Positions 23,636 to 34,452 of a stretch of 64,000 nucleotides of DNA are shown piece after piece. Origin of the DNA: Trachythela sp. YZ-2020 (lineage: Eukaryota > Cnidaria > Anthozoa > Malacalcyonacea > Clavulariidae); the NCBI GenBank assembly GCA_016169945.1, contig JADLSH010000158.1, positions 1,089,001 to 1,153,000 of the forward strand. Reading direction: 5' to 3'. The notes below the pieces were generated by a model, which was given only the letters and a program-made list of their open reading frames with translations, had not been told where the DNA came from and did no database searches. The translations under genes were made by a program, and so were the position numbers. The stretch's first letter is position 1; each line of letters begins with the position of its first letter.

Positions 23636-25720
23636 ATCCCGCTTCCAAGGAAACATCGGTGTTTCTTTGGTGGAGAGAGTGTAATGATTCCGCCACGAAC
23701 CGAAATAATTTTAGAGGGGAAATTGGTCAAACGTGCCAAAAGTAGCATAGGTATGTTAGAGCCACGTTCTAGCAGCAGCAATGCTGTTAGACAGGGGTTT
23801 AATATAGCGCGTGTTGTCGTAAAACCTGACAACAGACTTGTGCCTTTACGTGTTCTCAATGCGTCTAATAGCCCGATTGAACTGGCTGCTGGTGAGCATT
23901 TAGCAGATATTTGTCCTTTGATTGAATCGTGCCTGTCTCAACCCAACATTTGTGGGGCGGTTGGGAATAGTAGGCCGCTACAGGTTATTTCAGATAAAAT
24001 AGACTCTATAATTGACCCGTCATTACAAGGTGAAGATAGGGACAAGTTAAGAAATTTGCTATTTGAGTTTTCGGATGTTTTTGACGACAGTTTAGGACAC
24101 ACTAACATCTTGACACATGAAATTCACACAGGGAATAGCACACCAATTAAGCAACATCCTCGCCGTATCCCTTATGCCCACCGTGAAGAATCTGAGCGAC
24201 AAATCATTGAAATGTTAGAGAAAGGCATAATTCGTGAGTCAACAAGTCCCTGGTCTAGTCCCATAATTTTAGTAAAGAAGAAGGATGGCGAAATGCGCTT
24301 TTGTATTGACTATAGAAAGCTTAATTCCGTCACTGTTGGACACGCGCACCCTTTGCCTCGCGTTGACGATATTTTAGATTCATTAGGAAACTCGCAATAT
24401 TTTTCCACATTAGACCTAAAAAGTGCCTACTGGCAAATTTCCGTTGATGAAAAAGACCGTCATCAAACTGCCTTTGTCACCCAGCGCGGCTTGTTTGAAT
24501 TTAACCGCATGCCCTTCGGCCTTGTTAACGCGCCAACTACATTTCAAAGAGCCATGGATCTTGTGTTAAGTGGCCTTTCCTACGTAATCTGCTTGTGTTA
24601 TCTTGATGATGTGATTGTATTTGGTCGTGATTTTAATGAACATTACAATAGGCTGAAAATGGTTCTAGAGAGATTGCGTTCGCATAATCTTCGCGCAAAA
24701 CTTGAGAAATGTACCACTGCCGCGCGACAAGTCTCATTCCTAGGACATGTTGTTTCTGAATCTGGTATCATGCCAGATCCGGCGAAAATTGAAGCTGTCA
24801 ACAACATTACTAGCCCTCGCAATATCAAAGATATTCGCAGTTTTTTAGGTCTCGCTGGCTATTACCGCAAATTCATTCCAGGATTTTCGTCTATTGCAGC
24901 GCCATTACTACAATTGACGCAAAAAACGGCGCGATTTAATTGGACTGATGCTTGCGAACAAGCGTTTCAGCGTTTAAAGCACTTATTATGCTCTGCCCCC
25001 ATTCTGGCATATCCTGACTTCGGTCAAGAGTTTATTTTGCAAACAGATGCGTCTGATTATGGCGTTGGTGCGGTTTTGTCGCAACTTGATGCGTTAGGAA
25101 ATGAGAAAGTTATTGCTTATGCGTCAAAAGCTCTTTCCCCTCGCGATCAGAAATACTCAACAACTGAAAAAGAAGCGTTTGCCGTAGTCTTTGGAACAGC
25201 TCATTTTCGCGTTTATTTATTAGGTCGCCATTTCCAAGTAATTACTGACCATAGTGCCTTACGCTGGCTGCACACTGTGGAAGCTAAGGGTCGTTTAGCG
25301 CGGTGGATTATGGATTTACAGGAGTTTGATTTTTCAGTCGCCCACCGTGCTGGCCGGATTCATAATAATGCCGATGCTCTCTCTCGCCTTGTACAAACTA
25401 ATTCACAAGAACCCACCACATGCATTAAGAATGCACAGCAACCAGCTTTCGTCTCCACAATACGTGTTAAATTATCTGGGGGACGCACAGCGATTGTTAA
25501 ATTAGAAAGCAGCAAGCCACTTATCGTTGATACAGATGGCACTTTAGTAAATATTCATGATCAGAACCGTGGTGCTGCCTCCCTTTCACCTCCGGAGGTG
25601 GGACAGGTCAACACAATCACATTAAATCCAACCATAAATCTCCGGGTTAGTCAACGCAATGACCCACATCTTGCATCCTTATTGACACGAAAACACGTAA
25701 ACTGCCTAAGCCAAATTTAA
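23630..25720 (+). CDS. Gypsy pol: reverse transcriptase and RNase H
   Basis: The longest open frame in the window, 696 residues. The reverse transcriptase spans roughly residues 190-400, with FCIDYRKLNSVT, the motif A region STLDLKSAYWQI, FNRMPFGLVNAP and the catalytic YLDD near residue 323. A tether (FLGLAGYYRKFIPGFS) follows, then RNase H with ILQTDASDYGVGAVL, STTEKEAFAVV and ITDHSALRWL, ending with NADALSRL. It copies the element RNA into DNA and removes the RNA strand. The frame is intact, unlike gag and integrase. The first few codons belong to the protease linker and there is no true start: it would be made as part of Gag-Pol. Confidence 0.9.
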   Translation: MSIPLPRKHRCFFGGESVMIPPRTEIILEGKLVKRAKSSIGMLEPRSSSSNAVRQGFNIARVVVKPDNRLVPLRVLNASNSPIELAAGEHLADICPLIESCLSQPNICGAVGNSRPLQVISDKIDSIIDPSLQGEDRDKLRNLLFEFSDVFDDSLGHTNILTHEIHTGNSTPIKQHPRRIPYAHREESERQIIEMLEKGIIRESTSPWSSPIILVKKKDGEMRFCIDYRKLNSVTVGHAHPLPRVDDILDSLGNSQYFSTLDLKSAYWQISVDEKDRHQTAFVTQRGLFEFNRMPFGLVNAPTTFQRAMDLVLSGLSYVICLCYLDDVIVFGRDFNEHYNRLKMVLERLRSHNLRAKLEKCTTAARQVSFLGHVVSESGIMPDPAKIEAVNNITSPRNIKDIRSFLGLAGYYRKFIPGFSSIAAPLLQLTQKTARFNWTDACEQAFQRLKHLLCSAPILAYPDFGQEFILQTDASDYGVGAVLSQLDALGNEKVIAYASKALSPRDQKYSTTEKEAFAVVFGTAHFRVYLLGRHFQVITDHSALRWLHTVEAKGRLARWIMDLQEFDFSVAHRAGRIHNNADALSRLVQTNSQEPTTCIKNAQQPAFVSTIRVKLSGGRTAIVKLESSKPLIVDTDGTLVNIHDQNRGAASLSPPEVGQVNTITLNPTINLRVSQRNDPHLASLLTRKHVNCLSQI

Positions 25721-27050
25721 AACAAATTGAGGATCCTGCACTGAAGAGTTGGCTTAGACACTATGACCAATATTTCCTTCATGATGAAATATTGTACAGA
25801 GCGCTTGGTAACCGTAGCAACTCTCATCCACAACATGTTATATTAATACCCTCTGGCTTACAAGCAAACATCCTCAAAACATTGCATGATGGGCCACTAG
25901 GAGGTCATTTAGGTATCACTCGTACCGAAGAACGAGTTAGGAAACGATTTTATTGGCCTGGCATCCGGCAAACAGTAACCAAACATATTCAGTTGTGCAA
26001 AGTTTGCAACCAAAAGAACTCTCCACTTAACAGCAACACAGCCCCATTAGGTCACATTTCAGTTAGTCAACCTTTACTTTCTGGGCAATGGATTATATGG
26101 GACCATTGCCAGAAACAAGTCGTAGGAACAAACACATTCTAGTTGTTGTTGACCATTTCACCAAGTGGTGTGAAGCATTTGCTACCCCAGATCAAAAAGC
26201 CAGCACAGTTGCGCCACTTCTAGTAAGCCGCATTTTTTCTCGGTTTGGTCCTCCAGAAGTCCTGCATTCCGACCAAGGTCGAAATTTTGAAAGCACCCTA
26301 TTGCACGAAATATGTAATTTTATGGGCATCACGAAAACGCGCACTACAAGCTACCATCCTCAGTGTGACGGACAGACAGAGCGGCAAAATCGAACTATTC
26401 AGGCTATGCTTTCGGCTTTTGCGTCAAATAGAAGAGATGATTGGGACTTGTGGCTGGATTCAGTCACGTTTGCTTATAATACCAGTAGACATGACGCTTT
26501 AGGCATTTCACCCTATGAAGTAGTTTTTGGTCAATTACCGCGGTTGCCAGTTGAATTGGAATTAGGAATGCCTCTAACAAATCCTTCCACACAGAGTGAA
26601 TACTTAGTTTCAGTTAGGTCGGCATTTCACGATGTAAGACGCATAGCAGAGGAACATTTGTCAAAAGCATCCGCAAAGCAGGCAAGGCTCAATCAATCGA
26701 CAAACACTTGGCGGCCTTTCAAATCGGGTAAAACAGTCATGTTGAAAAGACCAAAAGGCTGGAAGTTAGGCAATAGATGGGTGGGACTGTACAGAATTCT
26801 AAAACGGGTTGGGGTCAACTATAGAATTGTTTCTAAGGGAGGGAAGGAAATGGTTGTTCATCACGACCAGTTAAAACACAGTTATATTCCTTTTCAAGAG
26901 GGCGAACCGGTTTGCCCTAGTAGGGAAGTAGGTGAGTTCAAGGTGGTTGATGTTACACCTCCACAAGACGGTATTGACGGTATTGCTCGTGCTCGGCCTG
27001 CCAGACTTAGACAGCATATTAATCAACCAATTAGATACGGATTTAATTAG
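25721..27050 (+). pseudogene. Gypsy integrase, split by frameshifts
   Basis: After the RNase H frame ends at 25720, the sequence continues in another frame to 26142 with the HHCC zinc-binding domain (HDGPLGGHLG and CKVCNQKN). It then shifts near 26090 into the frame 26088-27050. That frame has the catalytic core: MDYMGPLPE with the first Asp, VLHSDQGRNFES with the second, and DGQTERQNRTIQ with the Glu, followed by a C-terminal region with WKLGNRWVGLYRI and HHDQLKHSY. It would insert the DNA copy into the genome. The two frameshifts make this copy defective. Confidence 0.85.
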
Positions 27051-27079
27051 AAACATGTCTTCGGGACGAGAACATAAAG

Positions 27080-27090
27080 GAGGAGGATAG
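27080..27090 (+). other. Polypurine tract of the gypsy element
   Basis: GAGGAGGATAG, preceded by AAAG, stands directly against the 3' LTR. This is where plus-strand DNA synthesis would be primed. Confidence 0.75.
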
Positions 27091-27293
27091 TGTAACGGAT
27101 AAGAATGTGTCAACGTGTAAATATAAGGAAGTCAACCATAATTAGCGGCGTATGCTTCATTTTGCAAGCTGCATCCGTGATAATGTGATAATGTAATTAT
27201 AGCTGACTAGATTATAAATATGGGATGTAAAAGAAAATAAAGTTAGGTTGGATCTTGACAACGTTGCGTGTCGTGCTTTCTCGGCTCGCTACA
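27091..27293 (+). repeat. 3' LTR of the gypsy element
   Basis: Starts TGTAACGGATAAGAATG and ends CGGCTCGCTACA. It is 10 bp longer than the left LTR because of a duplicated GATAATGT and an extra TA. Confidence 0.9.
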
Positions 27294-27920
27294 TAAGTAA
27301 GTTTATATGTTAAGTCTCCAAAACAAGATAAATTAAAATTACTTAGAGGACAAATTAACAAGAGGAAAAACAGTCGAAAGACCGAAAAAGGAGCGTTTTA
27401 AACAGGCAAGTGTCTATTTTGCATGCTTGCTTTGCCGATTTTTTAACATAGCATGCAGTATAGTTTGTGAATTTGAAAATGTGTAGATCATTCTGTGTGG
27501 TCAATACAACATTGAATGATCTTTAAGAGTATTTTAGTATTGATTCAAATATGTTATAGAAAAATAAAAAAACATTAAATCTCAAAAACTTCATTGCAAA
27601 AGCAAGTGCGAAGTATAAAAATACTCCTCGAAAAACAGTTGACGTTTTTTGAAAATTTCGAAACGTTTTGTGAACGTCTAAGGTTGAATGTTCCAGTAAA
27701 TCAAAGCTAAAAGAGTACATAATAGCATACCCACTTTATATAGTTTGGCAATTGATAATTTTATAGTTAAAAACAAAGTAATATTTTGTACAAATTAAAA
27801 TATAAAAAATATACAATGATGCGTGTTACCATGGTTACATTCGTCGACTCAGTACTTCATGTTACAATAACTTTTTGGGAGTAAATTGTTTGGTTCAAAT
27901 GGGCGAGGGGATTCTGCATG
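27294..27920. other. Intergenic sequence
   Basis: AT-rich. Nothing recognised. Confidence 0.4.
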
Positions 27921-27924
27921 CATG

Positions 27925-28515
27925 TATTTCTCTCTCTCCTCCGCAGAGGCTTACATGAAGTTTCTAGTGAGGGAAAAGTGAGCGTGCAGGGAGTGATGGG
28001 AAGAGCGAAATAAAAGTAGCCTCTGCTAGTTAATGTAATAAATATGGCGGTTCGATATCAACCTTCGAGGGTGTTAAGAGATGTTTTCCACTTTCCTTTT
28101 CAGGCGTACTTAACTCTCCTGGAGTGAATCCAACATTAATATCTTCTTCTGTCAATTTACACCGAAAAATAGTGAGGATATGTTGACTGAATACACTCAT
28201 CTAATTATAAATATCCTCTAAATTGCAAAATTTCTTTATAAAAATGACTCCACTGACCTTCGATACTCAGATTATGAAGATTTATTTCAATTTCTTCCAC
28301 ATTTCCGTCCATTTCAGGTTTAAAAAGATGTCAAAGCAGTCAAACAAAAGTTTGGTTCGAAAACCATACTTTTTTGCATTATCTGGCAGAGCCTCCTCGC
28401 GTTCATTTCAATCTTCCCATCACTCCCCGCGCGCTCACTTTTATTCAGGAAACTTCATGTAAGTTATTTGTAAATACTTAAGGAGGCTCTGCGGAGGAGA
28501 GAGTGTATTTCTAGT
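27925..28515. mobile_element. Inverted-repeat element with CTCCTCCGCAGAG ends
   Basis: The left end (about 27938) CTCTCTCCTCCGCAGAGGCT is mirrored by the right end GCTCTGCGGAGGAGAGAG at about 28488-28505. A second inner pair also folds: ACATGAAGTTTC at 27952 with GAAACTTCATGT at 28449, and a purine-rich GAGTGATGGGAAGA at 27991 with TCTTCCCATCACTC at 28413. There is no transposase frame, so it is non-autonomous. The ends share CTCCTCCGCAG with the element at 29405. Confidence 0.65.
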
Positions 28516-28540
28516 TATAAATACTATGCTCAACAACACC

Positions 28541-28910
28541 ACAGAGTAGAGATCATACAGAGGTGGAACGGACCGTCGTAAATACTTGGGAGGCTTACGT
28601 TTTCGTGTACCCACCTGATTTCAGGCGGCCGGGCAAAAAATGATCAACTGCGCATGCTCGGCAAGTTCCCCCCATTCCAAGTTCCCAACATTCCCCAAGT
28701 TCCCAACATTCCCCAAGTTCCCAACATTTTCGGCTCTTTAAAGTTTCACAATCTTAAGGTCTTTCGCATTTTTACGTGCTGCTAAAAGGTAAACTGCCGT
28801 TAAAAGCGAGCCGCCATCTGAATCGTGCACTTTAACTGCGCATGCTCGGCAAGCGTCTGAAGCATAAGTGGGTACACCCGTTACACCTCTGTATGATCTC
28901 TACTCTGTGA
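28541..28910. mobile_element. MITE with CAGAGTAGAGATCATACAGA ends
   Basis: Perfect inverted ends: CAGAGTAGAGATCATACAGA...GGTG at 28542 and CACC...TCTGTATGATCTCTACTCTG at about 28884-28907. The interior has three tandem copies of about 21 bp containing CCAAGTTCCCAACATT (28672-28728) and two copies of ACTGCGCATGCTCGGCAAG (28648 and 28836). Confidence 0.75.
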
Positions 28911-29404
28911 AAACACGTATGAGAAATCGGTAAATACGTATCGCTTTATTCGCCTAATTTGTCGCCATAATTGATAATTCCCGTACTTATTCGCGCAAAA
29001 TGTTCGCGAGGTTTTGTTCTAGTTTTTTTCTCGTGTATGTGGTCAAATATTATATTAGTGTGTTTTTCTTCACACACCCGCTATATTATACAATTTCATG
29101 TACATGGAAGCGACTTCACGGCATTTTATGTTTATGCGATATTGGGAATATTTGAATTTACACTATTTAAAAAATATGATAAAAATCCTTGTAAATTCCT
29201 TGTGAGATTTAATTCCTTGCATGTGGAAACACTGGTTTTCTGTACCTCTGAGTCGGATTATTCCAGAGCCTCCGTTCCTTCCCCCGAAGGATCGCGGGCC
29301 CGGGGAACGAGATTGGGAACCCCTATTACCCTATACCAAACATTAATTTAAGGGGTGAGGTATTAATTGGGACGAAAGACCTGTTCAACATCCCAGTCAC
29401 GTAG

Positions 29405-29584
29405 TAGCCTCCTCCGCAGGCAACTTGGTGGAAAACGGCAGAATTACGCAATAATTTCATAGGCATGAGGGAGTAACAGTGGATAGTGAGGGATAATTGG
29501 AGCTGGTCTGAAAGCTATTGCGCAATTTTTGCCAAGTATTGCACAATTCTGGCGTTTACGAAGAGTTGCCTGCGGAGGAGGCTA
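29405..29584. mobile_element. 180-bp Mutator-like MITE with 9-bp target duplication
   Basis: The inverted ends are TAGCCTCCTCCGCAGGCAAC (29405) and its complement ending at 29584. Both sides carry GTCACGTAG (29396-29404 and 29585-29593), a perfect 9-bp target-site duplication as made by Mutator-like transposases. No coding capacity. Confidence 0.85.
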
Positions 29585-29894
29585 GTCACGTAGGTTGTCT
29601 TGTAATTGTGAATTGTATTGCGAATTGTGAAAGTATACAGTCCCAACGATCAAGAACCAAGGATTTTATAACATACACTAATGCTAAAACAAAGTGATTT
29701 TTAGTAGTACAATAAAACGATTACAGACCGGTACACCAAAAATACGCGACATATCCTCTTAATTGTAATAATATTCAGTATACCAACACGCAATACATTC
29801 AATTGTTACGTAATATATATCATATGTACTGAATTTTAATAAATCTAAATCCTCATTCCGCACGGATGGTCCTTACGAATTATATATGTGATTA

Positions 29895-29935
29895 TATACA
29901 GAGTTAGGGTTAGAATTGGGGTTAGGGTTAAATTA
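29895..29935 (+). repeat. Short degenerate TTAGGG-like stretch
   Basis: GAGTTAGGGTTAGAATTGGG and a following GGTTAGGGTTA. Similar degenerate stretches occur at about 10645-10690, 42563-42605 and 57135-57165. The animal telomere unit is TTAGGG. These are too short and impure to be telomeric and may be parts of dispersed repeats. Confidence 0.5.
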
Positions 29936-31391
29936 TACATTTTGTGTAGGCCCGGGCTACGGTATTCCGCAGTCCGCATTCCGCAGACCCGCCATCTCGA
30001 GTTGGATCTTGATAACAATGATAAGAAAGGAAGCCTCGTTTGGGCATTTTGAACTTTAAAGCAGAGGATCGATTTTCTTTGTCTATAAATGATTTTTACA
30101 TTCCTTTCTTCCTATATAAACAGTGACACTCTGCACGAAACAGACGTAGGCCAGACGTCACAGCGAGAAACTGGACTTTTGTCATTTTTATGAAGACCGA
30201 CGACGCGTGCGGTCAGTCATTCATTCAGTGCGGAACTAATTCGCAGTCCAGTGCTAAATAATGAGGTCGTTTGGTTTACAACCAACTTGCCAAGTTTTGG
30301 TCAAAACACAATTTCAATTGGATGAGTCACACAATCATAATGCATAAATACATATATTACATTACATACATAAAGTAACATTTTTTGCACCTCCCCTAAA
30401 ATTTATTTCACCTCCCCTCAAAATTTGGCCTTGGTCCTAGCAAGCGGGCAGTCATGGGCTGCAAAGACACCCCTTCCGAATGTTGTGGGACTAGCAGTGT
30501 TGTATATTTTTGCATGGCTGCAGCCGACACTGGACCCCAAGGTTACAGATATATATAAAACAATACATGAAGCAATCTTGGTATGGGCATAGCAAGCATG
30601 GTTCTTATGAACAGCCCCTAAACAATTATAGTTGAACTACAGTATATCATGGGACAAAGGGCTGTTTGTTAACAACTTTCAGCAATCACTGGCCATGGTA
30701 GTCACTACTTACTGTCTGGAGTAGTGGCAGACAAAGGACTTTGCATATAATATATTTTCCGAGTTATTTTAATGGGAGAACTTCTTAAAAATACAACATT
30801 TTGCATACACACAGCAACCAAAACACTAATTTTTGCAACTATTCTATAAACACATGTGGCCACAACCAAAAATATAGCCAAGATAAAGTCAACAGCAAAG
30901 CAGATGTATTTTACAGTCAATACTGTTCGGAAATAACGAGAAAGTTGCTAGTTAACCGGGTTTGTTTTCGCGACAAACCATGTCAAAGTGAAGCCATGCC
31001 TCTGGGACATGTTGATAAAATGTCGGCTAAAACATTTTGATTTTTAACTGCCTGTACGTAGAAATCAAGCAGTCAGAAATACATAAAAACAATAAATCTA
31101 GATTATTTGGTCACAGAGCTCCATTTGAAGGGGTAAATTGTCTACAGTGCTCTTACCGATCACTTTATTTACTTCAAAACGTGCGACAGAGTAGTTTTCG
31201 AAGCCAGCTTTTTGCCAAATTTGATTCGACAAAAATGCGTGCCGAAACATATAGTCGCTGTGAGCACAGTGCCCCAGCGACTAATAATAAACGGAACATT
31301 GATATTAGCTAGAAATGATTCAACTCGCGCCACTAGATTTGTATGCAATGATATAGTCATGATATAGTCTTGATATGGTCATGTATCTTCT
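29936..31391. other. Intergenic sequence
   Basis: No supported gene. The local duplication ATTCCGCAGTCCGCATTCCG sits near 29972. Remaining sequence is AT-rich and unrecognised. Confidence 0.4.
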
Positions 31392-31690
31392 ATGATTAAG
31401 AATTTAGGATGGGACACATTGGAGCAACAACGTAGGATACCCCACCAAACATGTATGTTCTATATTATTAAGATATATCAGCATTATCAGGGCAACATTG
31501 GTATAGGCCTACCCGAAGAAGTGTGTCCGTTAACAAGGAAATCTAGGCTGCCTAATCTACAACCTTTTCGCCAGCTTAAAGGTAACACTAATATTTTGAA
31601 GTTTTCTTTCTATCCTAGTCCTAGAGCTAAATTGCATCTGGAATAATCTGCCAATCCACGAACTTCCAAGTAGCATTCATGCATTTAAAT
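31392..31690 (+). mobile_element. LINE reverse transcriptase C-terminal fragment
   Basis: The frame starting at 31392 reads IKNLGWDTLEQQRR, then after about 45 residues ILKFSFYPSPR. Following a one-base shift near 31630 it reads WNNLPIHELPSS with HAFK. This is the conserved tail of many animal non-LTR retrotransposon proteins (LGW..L..RR, F..SFF, W..LP). Everything upstream is missing. Confidence 0.7.
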
Positions 31691-32095
31691 ATATTGTTAT
31701 AGTCAGGGAGGCAGAGGGAATTTCGTTTACCTCATCGAGGGGCAAATTTATTTTACCACACAATTGTAGTTTAGTACGTGGTAAAGACGATTCCGGATGT
31801 TGTTTGCCCCAAAATTTCTTCTATGCGCTGTTTCGTCTTCTGAGACATCGTGCAAACGCCATGTTTTTATTGCGAAATTTTCAAGAAGAAGTGAGCCCAC
31901 GTTACTTTCGCCAGCACCAGGTGAAAAACTTCGTTTAAGCTACATTTAAGTTACCACTATTACCTTATTTTAAAACTAGTTTTAAGCGTAAAATTGTAAA
32001 AAACTGTGAAAATATTAATCTATATTTAATCTATATGAGTCTTTCTTAATAAATATTATATCCACGCTATCTCTAAAAGTTGTTAGTATATATTT
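31691..32095. other. Intergenic sequence
   Basis: Nothing recognised. Confidence 0.35.
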
Positions 32096-32164
32096 ACAGT
32101 TACACATAGAATGGGATTAATTAATTCCGGTCCATCTTTAAACATAAACGCAGCAGAAAACATA

Positions 32165-32445
32165 TGAACTGAAGTTCATTGTTAAACATTGACACACAAG
32201 AAAATTGGAGGAAAGTTCATCTTTAAACATCTACGCTCCAGAAAATAGGAGGAAAATTCGACATCACCGCACCAAAAAAGAAGCAATGTTCATCTTTAAA
32301 CATCAGCGCACCAGAAAAGGGAAGAAAATTCGTTTTTTAACATCAACGCACCCGGAAACAGAAAAAAGTAAATCTTAAATCATCAACGCACGCACCAACG
32401 TTCATTTTTAAACATCAGCCAACCAAGAAAGGAAAGACATGTTTA
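32165..32445 (+). repeat. Imperfect tandem repeat, period about 50-60 bp
   Basis: The phrase TTCATCTTTAAACATC followed by GCACCAGAAAA recurs with changes at about 32216, 32290, 32335 and 32400. The units are too degenerate to count exactly. Confidence 0.55.
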
Positions 32446-32809
32446 GGTACTAATCATATAGAATTGAAAGCGCCAGTATACACGCTATCTTCATTTCGTA
32501 GCCATGTGGTCAACACTACCGCTCGAGATGTTTTACCGATTTTTTAGGGAGCCGTAATTAAATGGGCAGCCGGAGGTTATTTGGTGGGGTCAAGAAACAA
32601 AATCGTTCTTCGTAGCAGGGGTTAAGACCAAATTTATAGTAAAGCAAAGGGGCTTGACACTAAAATCATCTTTCGTAGTATTTCACTCTCTTGACAGCAG
32701 TTCCTTCCTACTTGTATAATTTTAGTGAAAATAGATTTAATAATCAAGTGAATGCAATTTGAAATTTGTGTGTAAGAAATCTATACCTTTTAGTATAAAT
32801 ACTAACCAC

Positions 32810-33085
32810 AGCCAGTATTAACCCATTAACTTGTAATACGCCCAGATGCGCCCTACTTTACTACTTTACTCAACCCCGTTCCCAGCCTCTTCCCTCTTGT
32901 GGAGATTTTACTCTGTCTAAAGCCAGACGATTCTACTGGTCAGTGCTAGGGAGCTGCCAGTTAATGGGCTAACAAAACTATCTGCCAGTGTTTCCCCTTT
33001 AGCTGGCAATCATATGCGCCCAACTTTAGTATTTTACTGTCTAAGCCAGACGATTTTACTCCTTAGTGGTAGGGTACTGCCAGTT
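32810..33085 (+). repeat. Dispersed repeat family, two tandem units
   Basis: Two units of about 150-190 bp each contain CCAGACGATTYTACT and GCTGCCAGTTAATG or CTGCCAGTTAAT. An inverted relative appears at about 35075-35130 (AAATCGTCTGGCGTTAAAAG). Non-coding. Confidence 0.6.
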
Positions 33086-33607
33086 AATATAAGAAGATAG
33101 TGGTGTGAAACTATATAATGGATTACACCAGTACAATATGTATCTATTGTGTGTTTGCACAATCTTGATATTAATAGTTCAATGAGGGTTATGAAATCAT
33201 TTTTCTAACAATTGAGGGGGTGCCAAAAAATTTCTCGAATGCATGGGAGGGGCACAAACTATTCAAATTATATAAAATAGCCTCCGGTCCCCCATGACAC
33301 ATACTTAATGACCGCTCCCGTAGTATATTCAATTAGACTTTTTGAGCTTTTTGCCTTTAGAATGGTGTGAAATATTTTGTATAATATTTGTTCCTATATT
33401 AACATGTATAATCTAGATTATAGTTTAGTATATCTCCTATAGTATAGTATTTCTGAATTAGGGGTATATAAAAAAAAACAAAGCATTATTAAACTTGTAT
33501 AATTGTGAGCAAAAACGGCCAAGCCCAAGAGATAAACTTAAGCAAACGTAGTTCATCTGAGTACTGAGTTCATCCACACAGACGAAGTTGCATGTCTGTT
33601 ATGTGGA

Positions 33608-34092
33608 TATACAGAGTGCATCAAAATAGAGGTAATCCGATCCAACTTTAGCATGTTATCGTGCGTTTATTATTTATACTTTATTTCTCTTTTCATGCCA
33701 ATAAATATCAATCTTTTAGCTGTCAAGTGATACCTTTTTTGTATTATTGCTTATAAAAGAGTGAAATACGACACGATATTTTTCCACTATTGGAAGTTGA
33801 GTGCAAAGCTATTGAGTACAGGAAATTTGCAGACTGAACTGGCAATGCTGAACGATTCACAAATAGACAACAATCATCTGGGTATTTGGTCGAAAATTTG
33901 AAGGACCTTTAATTCCCAAAGGTGGCAAAATATATTTCGACCACTCTTTTTTCATCGCATATTTATATTGGGCCGTTATTAATCGCCTGAGTCTGATCAT
34001 TGTTTGTTTCAAAAAGGTAAATTTATAAACTAAATATTATGCGCTCGATAGCACGATAAAGTTGGATTACCCTGTTTTTATACACCATGTAC
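33608..34092. mobile_element. MITE of about 485 bp with imperfect inverted ends
   Basis: The left end ATACAGAGTGCATCAAAATA, continuing GAGGTAATCC, pairs with the complement of the right end (GGATTACCCTGTTTTTATAC at about 34063). The two ends also share CAACTTTA and ATCGTGC. No transposase. Confidence 0.6.
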
Positions 34093-34452
34093 AGTATATT
34101 GTGAAATGAATTAATTCATATGCGAACTAGTTCAAACCACACGTGCTTGAAATTGGCGCTATCACCATCGTCATCATTTGTATAGGCTTTACACGGGTAT
34201 ACATGTGACGTCTACATGTTCTGTAGAAAGCATTTAATTATTATTCACGAATTTCACAATTACTCACATCTTGCATTTTGAAATCAAAAGTGTTTCTTGA
34301 TATTTAATTTGCTCACAAGAGTGCGATTATATTAATTCCCAAATCGTATCAAATCATATTGAAGTGCTGCCCATAGCCGACCAATCATATGAAATTATAG
34401 AATTCAACTAGCCAGTTCTTAATTTCTAATCACATCTTGACCTTTATAACAG

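Larger units (their letters stand above)
22021..27293 (+). mobile_element. Ty3/gypsy LTR retrotransposon, near full length
   Basis: Two LTRs (22021-22213 and 27091-27293) bracket gag, protease, reverse transcriptase/RNase H and integrase in the Ty3/gypsy order. After the left LTR, TGGTGGCAGCGG (about 22216-22227) is a probable tRNA primer-binding site. Before the right LTR, AAAGGAGGAGG is the polypurine tract. The LTRs differ by about five substitutions and two short indels, so the copy is not recent. Frameshifts and a stop in gag, protease and integrase mean this copy cannot be autonomous. No matching target duplication is visible (ACATT on the left, TAAGT on the right), which may reflect decay or recombination. 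Confidence 0.92.

Noticed and set aside
29895..29935. Chromosome end or telomere fusion
   Set aside because: Only a few impure TTAGGG-like units in the middle of ordinary repeats.
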